From the NCBI GenBank assembly GCA_032358165.1, contig JAALGY010000034.1, positions 372,001 to 436,000 on the forward strand: a stretch of 64,000 nucleotides of DNA, read 5' to 3'. Position 1 is the stretch's first letter; the number at the start of each line of letters is the position of its first letter. This stretch comes from Diplosphaera chodatii (lineage: Eukaryota; Chlorophyta; Trebouxiophyceae; Prasiolales; Stichococcaceae). The notes beneath the pieces are model-generated. The model had not been told where the DNA came from, ran no database searches, and worked only from the letters and a program-made list of their open reading frames with translations. Below are positions 11,575 through 24,627 of this stretch, piece after piece. The position numbers and the translations under genes were made by a program.

Positions 11575-14500
11575 ATGGAGCTTTCCACTATCTTTGTAGC
11601 TGACGAGGCACTGCAGCAGGCCTGGCACGCCCTGTACTCCGCTGCGAGGCACAGCGGCGTCAGCTCTGAGGGAAGCGCAACCTCGACAGACGCGGACCAG
11701 CTGGACTATGTGCAGTACTGCCAGGTTCACCTGACACCAGTTGGACCTGATCGCGTCTCAGTCTTCACATGGCACCGTCTCGCTGCTGTGCACGTTGACT
11801 GCCAGTCGTCCATGTGTCAAATGCTCCGGCAAAGCAGCACTCCACAATGGCTGGCTTGCTGGTGGATGCTGCTGGAAGAGAATTGGCTGCACCGCATGCT
11901 GCAGGCTGCCGATGGCTGTGCGCCTCAGCTGGCGGGCCACCTGACGGCTTCCGCCTTCCTGCGCTTCCGACGCGGCCCCGGCAGCACGGTGTCAGCCGCT
12001 GCTGTGCACGAGTACCTCGGACGGCGCACTTCAATGCTCGAGCTGGTAACACTTTTTGAGATACCACTACCTCAATGATGCACTTCCCTACATCCTTGCT
12101 GAAACTCTGTGGAACACATGCACCACCTGAGGCTGAAATACTGGCCCGATTGTTGCTTGAGACAATAGCCGCTCGACATGCTAGTACTGGTGTCCGGCTG
12201 TCCCTGCGCAGTGGCAGCGCCTGGCAGCATTCGACGAGGCTAGCAGCGGCGCGCTGACAGCACAGGAGCTGGTGGCATTCATCGCCTCGCTGGCCACGGA
12301 GCTGCCTGCGCTGCTGGAGGTCGAGCAGCGCCTGCCGCCGCGGCTGTACGCCGCGGTTGCAGCGCGCAAGCTGCTGTTCTTCCACGGGCGGGCTGGCAGG
12401 TGAGCAGTTTGGCACCGACCAATGAGTGTGTATGCGATTACGTCTGAGGACTGAAGAGTGCCATGCGCAGCAGGATTTGGTGCGCTTCTCCATATGGAAG
12501 ACATGGAAGGCATGTCTTGGTGTCCCAGGGTGAAGCCGTTGGCACACACCACAGCAGTGGCGCTAGAGCAGATCATACATGATGCATGCCAGCGCCTGTC
12601 GTGACTGCCAGCCTGCACTTGTGCAGCGTTCAGAGGCCGCTGGTGCATATGCGCAGGGTGAGGATCAGGGACCTGGTGCTGAGCCCCGTGCTGGAGGAGC
12701 TGCTGCAGCTGCCGGCGCCGGGGCCGCCCCACCCCGCAGTGCCCCAGGGTGCCCGTTCTGTCTCGCTACTCATCGAATGTTGCAAATGCTGCCGGCAGGC
12801 AGGGGACCAGATACACTGCCGTTCGTTTGCTGAGAGCTCAAACCCTGCCGGCGCTGACGCTGGGCATGATGCGAATCAGAGAAGCTCTGTCTGCAGGAGG
12901 GTCAGCAGATGAAGGTCCTGTCGGGGCATCGGTCGCACAAGAGGACGACGATGAAGACGGCGATGGACATGGCAGCTGGTTTGCGCCGAGCACGGCCGCG
13001 CGCCTGGTGGGCCTGTTCCAGGGCCTGGCGGGTGACCGCGACTTTCTGCTTCCGAATGACCTCGCCAGGTGGACTGACCGAACAGTGTGCCATGAACGTG
13101 CGTCATCCTAAGCACGTGCATGCTGCTGCAAGGCTACTTGTTGTCAACGCTGAGCCGGGCAGCTCTGGTCACAGTTGACCTGCTGCTGCAGCTTCAGCGG
13201 CGGCAACTTGACAGGGTTCTTTGCGGCCCGGGTGTTTGAAGAACACACCACTTCATCCACCAGTAATCCTGGCGACGACAGCGTTTTCCACCCGGCCACA
13301 GACCTGCGCCCTGCCAGAGCAGCCGGTATCCGCGCTGTTCGACACCCGCCACCACCTGCACGAGCACCAGCAGCCGCGATGGACCTGTTCGACTACCTCG
13401 ACTTCCTGCTGGCGTGGGAGCACCGCGGCACGCCGCAGGGGCTGCGCTACTTCTGGGGCGTGCTGGACTTCCGACGGCAGGGCTACCTCGTCAAGGTGAG
13501 CTCATTTCCGCATTGCCACCAGTACTTGCCAGTCTGGCATTGAAATCGCCACGCTTGGGGGATCCTGCGGAGGTCTCATTGCAACGCTGTGGTGTGCGGC
13601 CACCACACCCAACTCATGGCGGGCCCAAAGAGCTGTCTAAATGGCGGGACATGTCGTGATGGGCAGATCAGCATCTGCTCCCACTGACGCAAAAACAGAG
13701 GACACTGGCTTGTTCTTGATTCACCAATCAGCCACAATCTGAGTCGCCCCGCAGGCGGATGTGGCGGCGTGGTTCCGGGAGGTGCACGCGCTGTGGCTGG
13801 GCCGCGGACTGTACGCCGAGCTGCGCGTCGCTGACGTGGTGCAGGAGGTGCGGTCGGGCGATTATCATCAGCCGCGTCATCAAGGGCCTGCATCCTGCCA
13901 CTTGTCGTGCCAGCGTCTGCTCAAGTACTCATGAGTGCAGGGCTTGGCAAGATGCTCAACCTATCTAGCACTGCGACGACAATTTCTACAGCAGAAGCGG
14001 AACTGTTTACGGGGTGGTCTGCACCTTGAGCTACAGTTTAGCTGTTTCTTGTTTAGCATTTACTAATCAACGTTCACAAAAAATCTTATCCCAACATTTT
14101 TAAAAGAACTCTATGATACGGAAGTCGAATTTTGTGTGGGGGACGTATTCAAGGAGCTGGATCACAATTAATGAGATTAACGGATAGTACCGATTCTTTT
14201 ACCTCTGCCTCTGAATTTCTTTTCTAACTTTGAGGCATCCCCTCGAAGGGTTATCGTTATATAATCGTAACTGCATGTAATTGCTGATCTCCTAAGTACG
14301 CTCGAAGAAATATCACTAGCTGTCTCATGTCCTGAAGTCCCGATTATTGTGGTATGCAAGATTTTCACGTGATTCAAAATCTTAAAGGACGCTACGGGAT
14401 TATACCACATTCAACAAATTCGGATCATTTTTTGGAAACTCATTAAACGTTTCTCCCCCATATGCGACATATGCTACTACCGAATCCTTATCATCTCAAT

Positions 14501-15072
14501 CACGTTTTGTTACCACGATTAGCGTTTCCACGCATTTTACCCCGGTGATGTTTTCGATATTTTGTTCTTTTTGGACTTAACATAAAAAAAACAACTTGGG
14601 TAGCTGCAAAAACTCATGAACATCTTAGGTGCCGGTGCACATGCAGATGTTCGACCTGGCGGCGCCAGCAGACACGCAGCGCATCACGCTGGCGAATTTG
14701 CAGCGCTGCGGCGCAGGCGGCAACATCGTGGGCATGCTGGCCGACGTGGCAGCGTTCTGGGAGCACGACAGCAAGGAGGTGAACCGCGGTAGTTCGGAAG
14801 CCAACTTTGCAAGATGAAGCATTGGCTGCATGACTGCGTGGCCAGTCGTGCTGCCAGTTGTGGCCGAATGCAAATGGGTGAACAACAGGCATGCACTTCC
14901 TGTGGCCATGTCGGCGACTGTGGCATCATATGTGACCGCGTGCCATAGCCTGATGGACGTACCAGTCGCTGCGGATCTGCTGCCGGAGTTTTGAGTACTG
15001 ATTTTCCTGCAGGCACTGCTGGCGGGAGACGACGGCGTTGTACCACCAACTGCTGCAGATGAGCAACTTTGA
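11575..15072 (+). CDS. TON2: TONNEAU2/FASS-type PP2A B'' regulatory subunit (PPP2R3C family)
   Basis: Regulatory subunit of protein phosphatase 2A. Plant TON2/FASS and animal PPP2R3C act on microtubule organisation and division-plane placement. Exons in phase: 11575-12045, 12212-12399, 12657-12748, 12897-13068, 13198-13495, 13755-13847, 14647-14778 and 15013-15072, giving 501 residues. The order of motifs matches plant TON2: DEALQQAWHAL, ARKLLFFHGRAGRVRIRDL, SWFAPSTAARLVGLF, LTGFFAARVFEEH, MDLFDYLDFLLAWEHR, WFREVHALW, MFDLAAPADTQRITL, DVAAFWEHDSKE, and a short acidic tail. About 110 N-terminal residues found in plant TON2 are not located; Met 11575 may be internal to an exon that starts further left. 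A ~45-residue insert after residue ~330 is rich in Pro/Ala. The seventh intron carries an AT-rich island. Confidence 0.9.
14030..14620. other. AT-rich compositional island in a TON2 intron
   Basis: Lies wholly within the intron 13848-14646. It is clearly AT-rich, lacks the TGCA/CAG words that fill the rest of the window, and has T-runs and A-runs. The longest open frame (78 codons, - strand 14410-14177) has no family I recognise. Possible origins are organelle DNA, a decayed element, or unrelated foreign DNA. Confidence 0.6.
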
Positions 15073-16431
15073 CAGCTGCGGGCACAGTGTGTTATGGTTG
15101 GAGGCAGCAGAGCGGTCGAGCGACGGACCACCAAAGTGCAGCAAGGATTGGCAAATGCTGGAAAGTCAAACATGGCTTGGGAGGTAGCGCCGTCAGGGCA
15201 TGCCGATGCTCAGCTGCACCTCAACCACAGCAATGCGACAATGGCCCAAGCCAGTCTACAGCATTGTATATCCTCGTTGTATATCCTTGTGCACTTGGCA
15301 TAGGCTAGGCGGTGGCTGGGACGTTAGAGACGGCATGTCACAACATGTAGACTGGGCGTGCTCACTTCAGTGGGTGAGTGCTGGTGTGGCAACATGTGTT
15401 TGAACATGATGGTCGGGGGAGCATCAGCAGTGTGGAAGGAGAGGACGCATGTCAGGACAGCATGCAGGTTTCTTCCAAGAAATGAGATCATCGGCGTGCC
15501 TGTCACACCTTCAGCACTCGAAGGGCTGATGCGAGGGCTGCTGCCAATGCTGCAGTAGTCTGACCAGCATGCGCATGGTTATTGGGTCACCACATTGTAT
15601 ATAGCGGGGCTGACGTGCTTTTTAATGTGATTTAGTCAGTTACACTTACGAGCACCTGCAGATCTCTATAAGACTGCTGATCTTCTACAAATGTAAAAGG
15701 GAGCATCTCGCAGATAGACTCAACCGGATCGATCCAGATGGACCGCCAGAAAGTGGATTGGCGGTGCTTCGAAAGTGCCTTCCGATTAGCACCGAAAACA
15801 GCAAGCTGTGCATCCTACCTGCTACCACGCACACTCATCTCTGATCATATGATGGCACACACAGCAAAGCGTGCGCACTTGGCAGCAGCCCTGCCCTGCT
15901 CACTGCAGACAGTCGAACCAAAACAATGCCACAAAGCCAACCTTCAGCTTACTTTCTTTGACTGGCTACCTCGACAGTGTCCCCCGGGTTCAGCAAACCT
16001 TGACGCAGTCCAATTTTGACACCAAGCTGTCCCGTTGCTGTGACCAGACTGCAGCAGTGGCAGGTGGCACAGTGATGCTGCACGGCCGCCACAGCCGAGA
16101 TAGGACAAACATGCTGACATGTGGCCATTTTTCCAGACAGACCCCTAGCTAGAAACCCAGCAGGCCTGGCACGTTGGGCCCCCCCAGGTCAGGTGGTCAT
16201 ACTGGCCTCCTCCTTCATTAGGTTGCAGCAATGCCCCGCGGCGGCGGCAAAGCCAGAAGTGGGGGGCGCAGGCAAGGCGTTTGGCACAGGTGCGACCTGC
16301 TGCATAAAAAGCGGAATTGGCAGCAAGGCTTGTAGCTGCAATCATATCCTCTGCAACGCTGCCAGTTGCGTCAGCTTGACAATGGAAGAGGTTCAGCCCT
16401 GCTTGAGGATCAACCCCTCTTGAGAATCAAT
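15073..16431. other. Intergenic TON2 to aquaporin
   Basis: No supported exon. A TATA-like TGTATATAG lies near 15595, but it is over 800 bp from the putative aquaporin start. Confidence 0.4.
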
Positions 16432-19400
16432 ATGACTGATCCCGATTTTGTTGGATTGAAGCAGGCTTCGCAGCATTCCTTTCCCAGAGCTGGGCCTGAA
16501 GTGGCCGCCGGTCGAGCCTATAGGCCGCGATTTTGTCAAGGCAAGAGCGCTGTCTGCTGTCATACAATTGCCAAATGCAACACTTACTGTACATTGGATG
16601 GACCATCCGAAGACGCATGCAAAGATGCTTGCCAATGGCAATAATTGCTCTCAAACTTGCCCCTGCTGGTAATCTTGCTTTGATCACTGTATGTAGCGAC
16701 TGTTGCCAAGGGTATCAGCAAAGCATGAGATTGGCATGCTACAGGCAGTGCTGGCCGAGTTTGCGTGCACCTGGGCCTTTCTGTTCATTACAATCGGGGT
16801 GAGCTTGCTCCATGGTCTTTGTACGCAGACTGATCTTTTTCATTCTTCGACCACTGACTACTGCTCCAGGCAACTGCAAAATCCATGCGACGAGGCCCCG
16901 GCCCCCATCATTAAGAATTGCTTGTCTTCTGCGCAGCATGCCTGCTTCAGCTGCCACTGCGTCGATGTTGGACTCCAGGGGCAGGACCAAAGTGGCTGGA
17001 TAGGCAAGAGACCAGAGTGCATGCCATCCATATGAGCCAGAATCGAGGTCATCTATTGCACCCAAGTTGTGCATGTATGTGGCATGACATCATATTTTCA
17101 ATTTTCTGTGCACTGACCACAGCGCGCCTGCTCAGCATCGCAACTGTCTTTGGCCTGACCCTCGGGGTGCTGGTGTTTGCTGCAGCATCCTTCTCAGGTA
17201 CCCAGCAAAATCAAGCTCATGCTGTAGGCATGCAAGACGCTCGCAGTTTCCGGACTCCAGCTTGTACAAAGCACCAATTGCAAACATCAGCCGCTTTGGC
17301 TAGCAGCCGCTTTGGCTAGCAGCCAGCAATTGGACATGCTGGTTGCCATACAGCACAAACCTCAGGCAGACTGGCTTCACTTCTTCAATATTCATCGATG
17401 CACACATGCAGGTGGGCATCTCAACCCCGCCATCACGCTGGGCTTCCTGCTTGGCAGAAAGATCACCGCGCAGCGAGCTCTCTTCTACTGGGCTGCACAG
17501 GCAAGTGCAGATAATCGTCACCCAAATATGAGTACAAAGACTATGTTGCTTGTCACCCTGGTCATTCGGGTCACACAGAGGGACTGCTTGCAATCTGTTC
17601 AGCTCAGATGGCCAATTAGTTCCTCTGTTCAAAGCAGATTGGTGGTGCCATCCTGGGGTCGCTATTCCCATATCTGGTGATCGGCCACACACCTGCTCTG
17701 CATATTGACGTCTGTAGAGGCAAACTTTCAGAGACCCTCCAGGTTTTTGTAGCTTTGGGCTGGCAGATAGCCATCGCTGGCACCTATTGACATTTGCCAG
17801 AGCTCTGATGTGCCATGCAAGTGCAGATCGACCGGGACGGCTGGCATGCTGCAGACGGTACCAGGCTCGCTCCTGTGACCTGAGTATACCATGTGCCATG
17901 CTTTGTGAAGCAGCACTGCATGCAGCTCTGCAACATGCTGAGGCGTGCGCATGGCCCTGGGTATGCAGGTGCGGCCAACCATGTGTTTGATGGTATCGAG
18001 AACTCTGCCGTCTGGGCCATGGAGGCACTGCTGACCATGGTGCGTGCCCACGAAGGGATCGTAATCAGTCCCCGAATGTAGACACGGGAATGCGGGTTCA
18101 CTAGATGACTTTTGTTCACGAGTTTGACATGATTGCACTGGATGGCATCTATCGTCATGTTGGCCATTTTTAGAGCGGCAGTGTCACACACGCATACATT
18201 TGTGTCTTACCTGCCTTGCGCACCCAGCAACGCCTTCAGCACCGCTGCCCTAAGTTGGAGGCTCCTGCGTGCAGGTGTTGATGTTCGTGGTTTTTGCAGC
18301 AACGGACAGACAGCGCTCTTCGATGGCTGTCCATCTGCCGGTACGCATCTCAGCAAAAGTCAATCTGAAAGCATACGTGCAGCAGGGCTGCATCCGACAG
18401 ATTCAAATGGCAACTCGTACGCTTGATGGTCATCATTGAGCAGTGTGCGCCACGGATGCGCAAGTGGCTTCCCACTGTGCCTGCTGCGAGACCTGCCATG
18501 CGCATCCATTGACGGCAAGAGATGTATGTGCAGAGTGAGGCAAGCATAGCTACACGCCAGAAGAGGACTGCTCTTGCTTGCTGCGCTGCAGATCCTGGCC
18601 CCATTTGCCATTGGCTTCACCGTCTTCGTGTGCCACCTGATCGCCATCCCCATCGACAACTGCTCCGTGAACCGTGCGCACTTACTTTAAAATTATTTCA
18701 CTTTCGACCAGAATGCACCACAACTCGCTTCCCAGCTGCGCCTCAGGGCCAGCATTGACTGGACTTGAGCGTGCACTGTTGCCAAGTTGGCCTCATGTGC
18801 ACTGCTGCACCCTGTCTTGCCAAGCCAGACCCACCCTGTGGTGTGCCTGCAGCTGCGCGGTCCTTCGGCCCCGCGGTGATTGGCGGCTTCTGGGACGACC
18901 ACTGGATATTCTGGTGCGTGACACAGGATGCTGCAAGCTCGACTTCATTGCCTATTCCCAGTGTGATAGATGTCATTCATGACTGTTGCCAGTATGGCGG
19001 TGACCATTGACACTGCTGGGGTGCAGGGTCGGACCCATATCTGGTGAGCAGCCAGATTCAGAGCCCTACACTGCTGTGACTCTGTGGCTGTGCCATACAG
19101 AGAAATCTTGTAGGTCGCTGGTCGTCGGGCAGAATGGGGTTCTGCATGTACATTCGGACCCATTCCTGGTGTGTGAGGTAACCGCCTGGTTTGCGGTGCG
19201 CAGGCGGCGCCTGGGGCGCTGTTGTGTATGAGGTATTCTTCCGCAGGTGGTTTGGTAAGAAGGTGGGTCGAACCCTGGACACTGTGGAATGTGTCATCCG
19301 TTCATTTGGCATGCTTTGCACAGCAGGCAGCAGGCAGCTGCGCAAACTGCATCTCAACGAGTGCACTATACGCACGCCTACTCTGCAGAGACGGAAGCAC

Positions 19401-20004
19401 GAGGAGCAATACAAGTCCCTGTGCCATGTGTCTGCTCACTGCACCGCAGCTGCAGCAGGTAGGGTTCTGGGCTCATTTTGATGTGTTCTATCCGCAGCAG
19501 CCAGACAAGCCGCCGCCCACTGCAGGCGGCTTCGCATCTGATGCGCCGTCCGGCCTGCAGCTGCCAGCCTACTCCGGGGTGCGCGGAGAGGCCAAGGGTG
19601 GCGAGGCGACCCCTGGGCAGGTGGGTGTCAGTGTAGGGTCTGCTCTGACGATGAGCAGGTGCAGAACACTCATGTTTGATGACCGCAGGCTGCATAGCAG
19701 CTGATATATGTCATCCGTCTACAGCGAGCTGGCCAAGTCCCTGCTATTGAACGGCTCAATGCAACTGGTTGTTCACGCACACACACTTGCCTGTGTTGAG
19801 CGAGGAAATTGGGTTTTGGCATCTCAGTTCCCTGGCGTGCACCCCTTGCAGGCGCACTTTGAGCCATATATGGGCGTGCACGGCGTTGAGAAAGGTTCTA
19901 GGGCTGGCAGGCGGGCTGTCGCCCCCGAGCCTGCTTCCGCTGGTGCCGGCACGGAGGGGCTCGGGCTGCAGCCGGCGGCGCCGACCGGTGATGCGGCTGT
20001 GTGA
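16432..20004 (+). CDS. Aquaporin / major intrinsic protein, plant PIP-like
   Basis: Membrane water or small-solute channel. Chained exons: 16745-16798, 16937-16991, 17123-17197, 17412-17500, 17638-17713, 17969-18039, 18275-18340, 18592-18673, 18853-18913, 19027-19043, 19204-19254, 19505-19620 and 19852-20004, giving 321 residues plus a short N-terminus, probably starting at Met 16432. First NPA box: GGHLNPAITLGF. Second NPA box: SVNPARSFGPAVIGG, split by an intron inside the Pro codon. Six hydrophobic helices are present and the tail is Pro/Gly/Ala-rich. The exon at 19027 is only 17 nt. The intron at 17501 begins GCAAGT, a GC-AG intron. The N-terminal exon, the loop-A exon at 16937 and the start of the tail exon are the least certain. 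Confidence 0.9.
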
Positions 20005-20656
20005 TGCTGTTTGAGGGTTTCAGTTGTTTGAGCGTTCGGCATGTACATGCTGTGTGTAGAGTGCCTGTTCTCCTGCGATTTGCGGTATGGAGGCCACATC
20101 ATGGTGTACTTTGGTGGCACGGTCTGTGTGGTGGCACGGTCTGTGTAGCGGTTGGTGTGAAGTGCAGTATTTTGACCTTGTAGTATCTGAGTTTTAGCAC
20201 AGTGGCATGTTGCGTTCGCTTTGCATGTTTATCCAAGTTTGCCGGCCGGCATTGCAACATGAACGTGATGGCCCATCGTGCAATCCGCTGCACTGCACTA
20301 GACACAGGATCGACTGACAATCCCCAACTCATGATCCGCCACACATGGCCTCTGATGTGACGCTCCCCACGATGACACACTGGACTGCTGCTGATGGAGT
20401 AGCCCGAAGGCAGCTGAATGTGGCCACATGCATGAACTTGCAACAGGTCGGCAGATATCCCATGCTGGCAAATCGGCACAGGGAGCTGATTTGCTGAGGC
20501 CTGCTGCCAGGCAAGGGCACCGCCGCCTGCTGTCGGGCAGCCTGCTGTCTGCCGTACCGTACAGCTGCTGTTCATGTCTACCCACGCAGGCGGCTACCCA
20601 CGCTCACGCGCCAAAAGGCAGCCGCCTGCAGCGCAGCTGTTGGCAGCACATGGCGC
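20005..20656. other. Convergent intergenic region
   Basis: 3' sides of the aquaporin (+) and SRP9 (-). A short direct repeat GGTGGCACGGTCTGTGT occurs twice near 20113-20146. No exon is seen. Confidence 0.5.
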
Positions 20657-21504
20657 TCAACCTCGCCGCTTGGCCTTCCGCCCCTGCTTGGCTGCGGCTG
20701 GCGGCTGCTGCTGCAGCTCCAGCGCCGCCGCTGCCTCTGCTGGATCCTCCTCTGTAGGCATGGCACACGCATGTATCGAACCCCACAGCATGCATGGGGT
20801 ACACTCCAGCAGATGCACGATCAGCATTCAGAGCACGCTTCCAAAGGCCGCGCAACTGCGAGGAGGCTGGAGTGCACAACATGCGAGGTGCCTGCGGAAC
20901 CATTTGCTAGATGCCAATGCCCTGACAACCTGTACAAAAGCTGCCGCATGCTGGCAGTTCTCCCAAACTTGTTGGTGCACAAGTTTGCGAAAAGATTGCA
21001 GCCAAGTGGGGTGGCACCTGCGTCAGGGCCCCGCGCCATGAGCCGAAAGAAGGCGTTGTTGAGCGCCTCCACCCGTTTCAGGTCCGCCTGCTGGTCCGTG
21101 CTGAACTTCAGACACTGCAGGGGCAGACGAGCGGATCACTCACGAGGCTGTCGTCCTATGGAGGGCAGGTGGCAGCACCACCCTTAGCTCGCCGCGCCAT
21201 AGCATAACAAGGCAGCCACTGACAGCGACGCCAGTCTAGTTGGCGCAGCCACACAATCACACCGCCATGTGCTGACTCTGATAATGTACTGCGTCTCGCT
21301 TAGAGCACTCAAACTTGAGTGCCTAGCCAGAGAATATCAAAGAACACAGGAGGCCTTGCTCACCACAACGTCATCGGTGACCTTCAGCACCAGGCGCCCC
21401 TCGCAGTGGCGGTACTTCAGCACATAGCGCGTGTGCAGGGGCCGTGAGCGATACAGAGCCTCCGCCTGGGCCTGAAACTCCGCCCAGTCCTCTATGTACG
21501 GCAT
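20657..21504 (-). CDS. SRP9: Signal recognition particle 9 kDa protein
   Basis: Subunit of the SRP Alu domain; with SRP14 it binds SRP RNA and slows translation during ER targeting. Three exons, 21504-21364, 21114-21018 and 20751-20657, encode 110 residues. The start MPYIEDWAEFQAQAEALY, the core VLKYRHCEGRLVLKVTDD and CLKFSTDQQADLKRVEALN match SRP9 from plants and animals. The tail is Ala/Gln-rich and ends in the basic KQGRKAKRRG. Length and all phases agree with the family. Confidence 0.95.
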
Positions 21505-22392
21505 GCGGGGTTGCCAGCCACTGCCGGCACTGCCGCCTCCGCCTCTGATATATTCTCTCCCTCAGCACCCGCGCCAGCGCATTCCCCTGGCGCCGCCCGC
21601 CGATGTGGCAGTCCCGATGCTTGGCTCTGGATTGCTGCGAGCCCGAAACATATATAGTATGGTGGCAAGATGGAGTGCTGCGATGCTGGCGCCGCTGGCG
21701 AGCCACGGCCAGATGACAGTGGGATAAAGTGACGATCAGCGTGCAACCCCTTTCCTGAAGCTCAATCAGCGCAATGTCAACCGCGGTCTCGATGACAAGG
21801 CTCGTGTTGCACTTAACAATCAGCAACAGCAGCCCAGGCGATCCGAGTCAATATGCTCTGGGGCTGTGTGCAATGCGTTGCAGCCACGGCGCGAGGAGGC
21901 CAAACTGGAGGCTGATATGGTTACTGCTGTGGTCCTACGCTTTGCACGCGAGTAGAGTGCAGGCAGCCCGGCGTCCGGTTCTGAAGTTGGCCGACTGCGG
22001 CTTCCTGCCTCCATTTGCGGCTTCCAGATTCAACACCATGGTCACCAGAGCGCCGGTGCACCACGTCACTTGCAGTTCGTGACTTTGATCGCAGCGACCG
22101 TGATCACACGTGCTGCATCTCGTGCCGAAGACTTGCAGAGCCTGGCATCCGTGCGGTCAAACTTCATCACCTGCCACAGATTCGCCGTGCCACTGAACTG
22201 CCAGACACAACAGGAGCAGTCTTTCAGTTTCATCTGTCGCGAGCTGATTGCACGTTATAGTTGCTGACCTCAGCCATCGGGTACGCGGCTTTCCACACGT
22301 CTGCACTTCAAAATGTGCCTCTGTCACAAATATGTGCTGCCTGCAAAGTGCTCTTCGGGTCTGGCACATACGCGACGCCATGATCCTGTACA
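21505..22392. promoter_or_regulatory. Divergent region between SRP9 and the YuiD-family gene
   Basis: SRP9 starts leftward at 21504; the next gene runs rightward. The true first exon of the YuiD-family gene may lie here. No motif is confidently recognised. Confidence 0.4.
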
Positions 22393-24627
22393 GTGGAGAC
22401 ACAGAAACACAAACATGAATGTGGGGCAAGAGTGCATGCGTATCAGACGCCAAGTCCCTTCGCATCAAACAGTTGCTGCACCCGTGCAGGGTGGGCAAGC
22501 ACGCCTGACCGCCTGCAGCCCTCACCAGCCGGACGTGCAGCAGCAGGACGGGTGAGCGCATTGGCAAAGAGGGCAGGACCATCTTGCGTCAGCAAGGCAG
22601 CGGCCCCCTGCAGCAGCAACCGCCTGGCAAACAGCGGCCACACAGAACTGCGAGGTGTGGTGGGGAGCGGCAGGGGCGGCCAGCCAGGCAGGGGCGGGGC
22701 TAGCGGCGGACTGTCCGCTGCGGCCCGTGCAGCTTCGCCACCATTCTCTGGACCGCGGTCTTCGTGATAGTCAACAGGTGCGCTGTCAGCACTGCACCTT
22801 GGGCTTGACCATTGGCTATGCCCAGTGGACATGCAACCAGCAACTGCCAAGCGCTGCTCTCAGCTTGCAGCTGCCAGCTGCACCTGGAGGTTCCCCCGTT
22901 GCGCACATCGTCGGACTGCACAGCTGGTGCTGTGAGCTGTTGCTTGCATGACCCTCATGATGAAATCGATGTCCCAGCTCGCGATCCAGGTTTGCCTCCC
23001 ATTCTGTTGTACCCTTGTGTTGCAGCATCACCGACTTTGTGGGCGGGGCCGCGCGGCATGGCACCGCGGGCGGCGCCGTGAGCCGCCTGACGGCCGACAC
23101 CATGGCGGACGGGGCGCCGCGCGACGGCGGGTTCCTGTACTCCAGCACAGGGCTGCCCGGGCTGGTGCAGAATGGGTGAGCTGTGCTGACACTGCAGTCC
23201 ACGATGGATCGTGGGCGTGTTTCAGCTGGCACCTGTGTAGGATTTCCTGAGGCGTAGTGATGAGCCCTGCTGCTTACTCGAGGGTACTGGGTGGCTGGCT
23301 GCTGCTGCTGCATACACACTTGACAGCGTTGCACCTGACTGTGAGTGTGTGTGTGTCACCATCTGGTGACCAAGCATGTAGCTAGGCACCCTGCTGCACC
23401 TGCTGCTCGATATCCTGGCCAAGCAGAGATCCGAGCTCAACAGACTGCTTGGCTACCGGTGCTGTCGCAAGTGCAGCAGTGAATATAGCAGTGTTTATCG
23501 CTTGTGAGTGAGGCTGCTTTGCTGGCTGGGTACACCTGTATACAGCGAGATCAGTTCATTGACCATGTTGCTACATGCATGGCCTGGCTTTTCAAATAAT
23601 GTTGACACAGGTCTATGCTTTGCGTTCCCAGGCCGTTCGTGGCGGCGTTTATCGCCTTCGCCATTGCGCAGATCACAAAGTGCTTCACCTACTACTACAC
23701 CGAGAACAAGTGGGACCTGACCCGCATCATCGGCTCCGGCGGCATGCCGTCTTCACATACGTCCATGGTGAGGAAGATAGGGCAGGAATGTCATCAGATG
23801 ATCACAAATTTGCTGACAAGTGCACCAGGGGCGGGAAGGGTAACACGAGCTGCACCTGCAGCTCGTATCAGAGACTCTCGTGACAATTCTTGGGGCTGTT
23901 CATGCCCACCATCGCTAAAGCAGCTAAAGCACCTTCGATCCAATGATCAGAGCGTTGGTTTCTGCAGGTGCTGGGCCTGACAACGGCGCTGGGCTGCATC
24001 AGCGGCACGTCAGCACCCGCCTTTGCAGTCGCCCTGGTCTTCAGCATGGTGAGCGCTCTGCTGTGACTACTGTTTATCGTTTCAATAAAGTACTGGCTGC
24101 ACACCTTCGATGGCACGCTGCAGGCCTGGCTGCAGGCTGCCTGTGGTGCTGGCATCACACCTGAAACGCAGCTGAGAACATGCCCGGCCCTTAGGCGTGA
24201 ATCGCATCCACCTGCAGGTGGTTATGTACGATGCGAGCGGGGTGCGGCTGCATGCCGGCAAGCAGGCCTCGGTGCTGAACATGATCATCACGGAGCTGCC
24301 GCCGGACCACCCTGTGTCGGACACGCGGCCCCTGCGGGACACCCTGGGGCACACTCCTCTCCAGGTGGGGCCAAGGTCGCTGACAGTCTGCAGGGCAGCT
24401 GCTCATGCCTTGCGGCAATGGCGTCTCAGCACTACAGTTGTACATGTTGTGCCGGGCAGGGGTCCTGTCTGATGTTGCATCGTTTCATTTGTAATTAATA
24501 AAAAAATTTATGATTTTTACTCCGCTGGAACAGTTTTCTAATGAACCTGCAGGTGGCGGCGGGGGCGGTGCTCGGTGTGGTGGTCGGCTACCTGGTAGGG
24601 GTCTCCTGGGCGCACCCCATCACATAG
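22393..24627 (+). CDS. YuiD/DUF212 membrane protein (acid phosphatase/VPO-related)
   Basis: Membrane protein of the DUF212 family, distantly related to PAP2 phosphatases and vanadium haloperoxidases; plant members are often plastid proteins. Exons: ..-22763, 23026-23175, 23632-23767, 23968-24048, 24218-24364 and 24553-24627, all in phase. Diagnostic motifs are NKWDLTRIIGSGGMPSSHTS, VMYDASGVRLHAGKQA, LPPDHPVSDTRPLRDTLGH and a final helix VAAGAVLGVVVGYLVG. The first visible exon is Ser/Ala/Arg/Gly-rich like a transit peptide but has no ATG in frame, so the start is further left. Intron 24365-24552 contains a short AT-rich tract near 24490-24525. Confidence 0.9.

Noticed and set aside
14177..14410. 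78-codon minus-strand frame in the AT-rich island
   Set aside because: No recognisable motif, no splice context, and lies within an intron of TON2.
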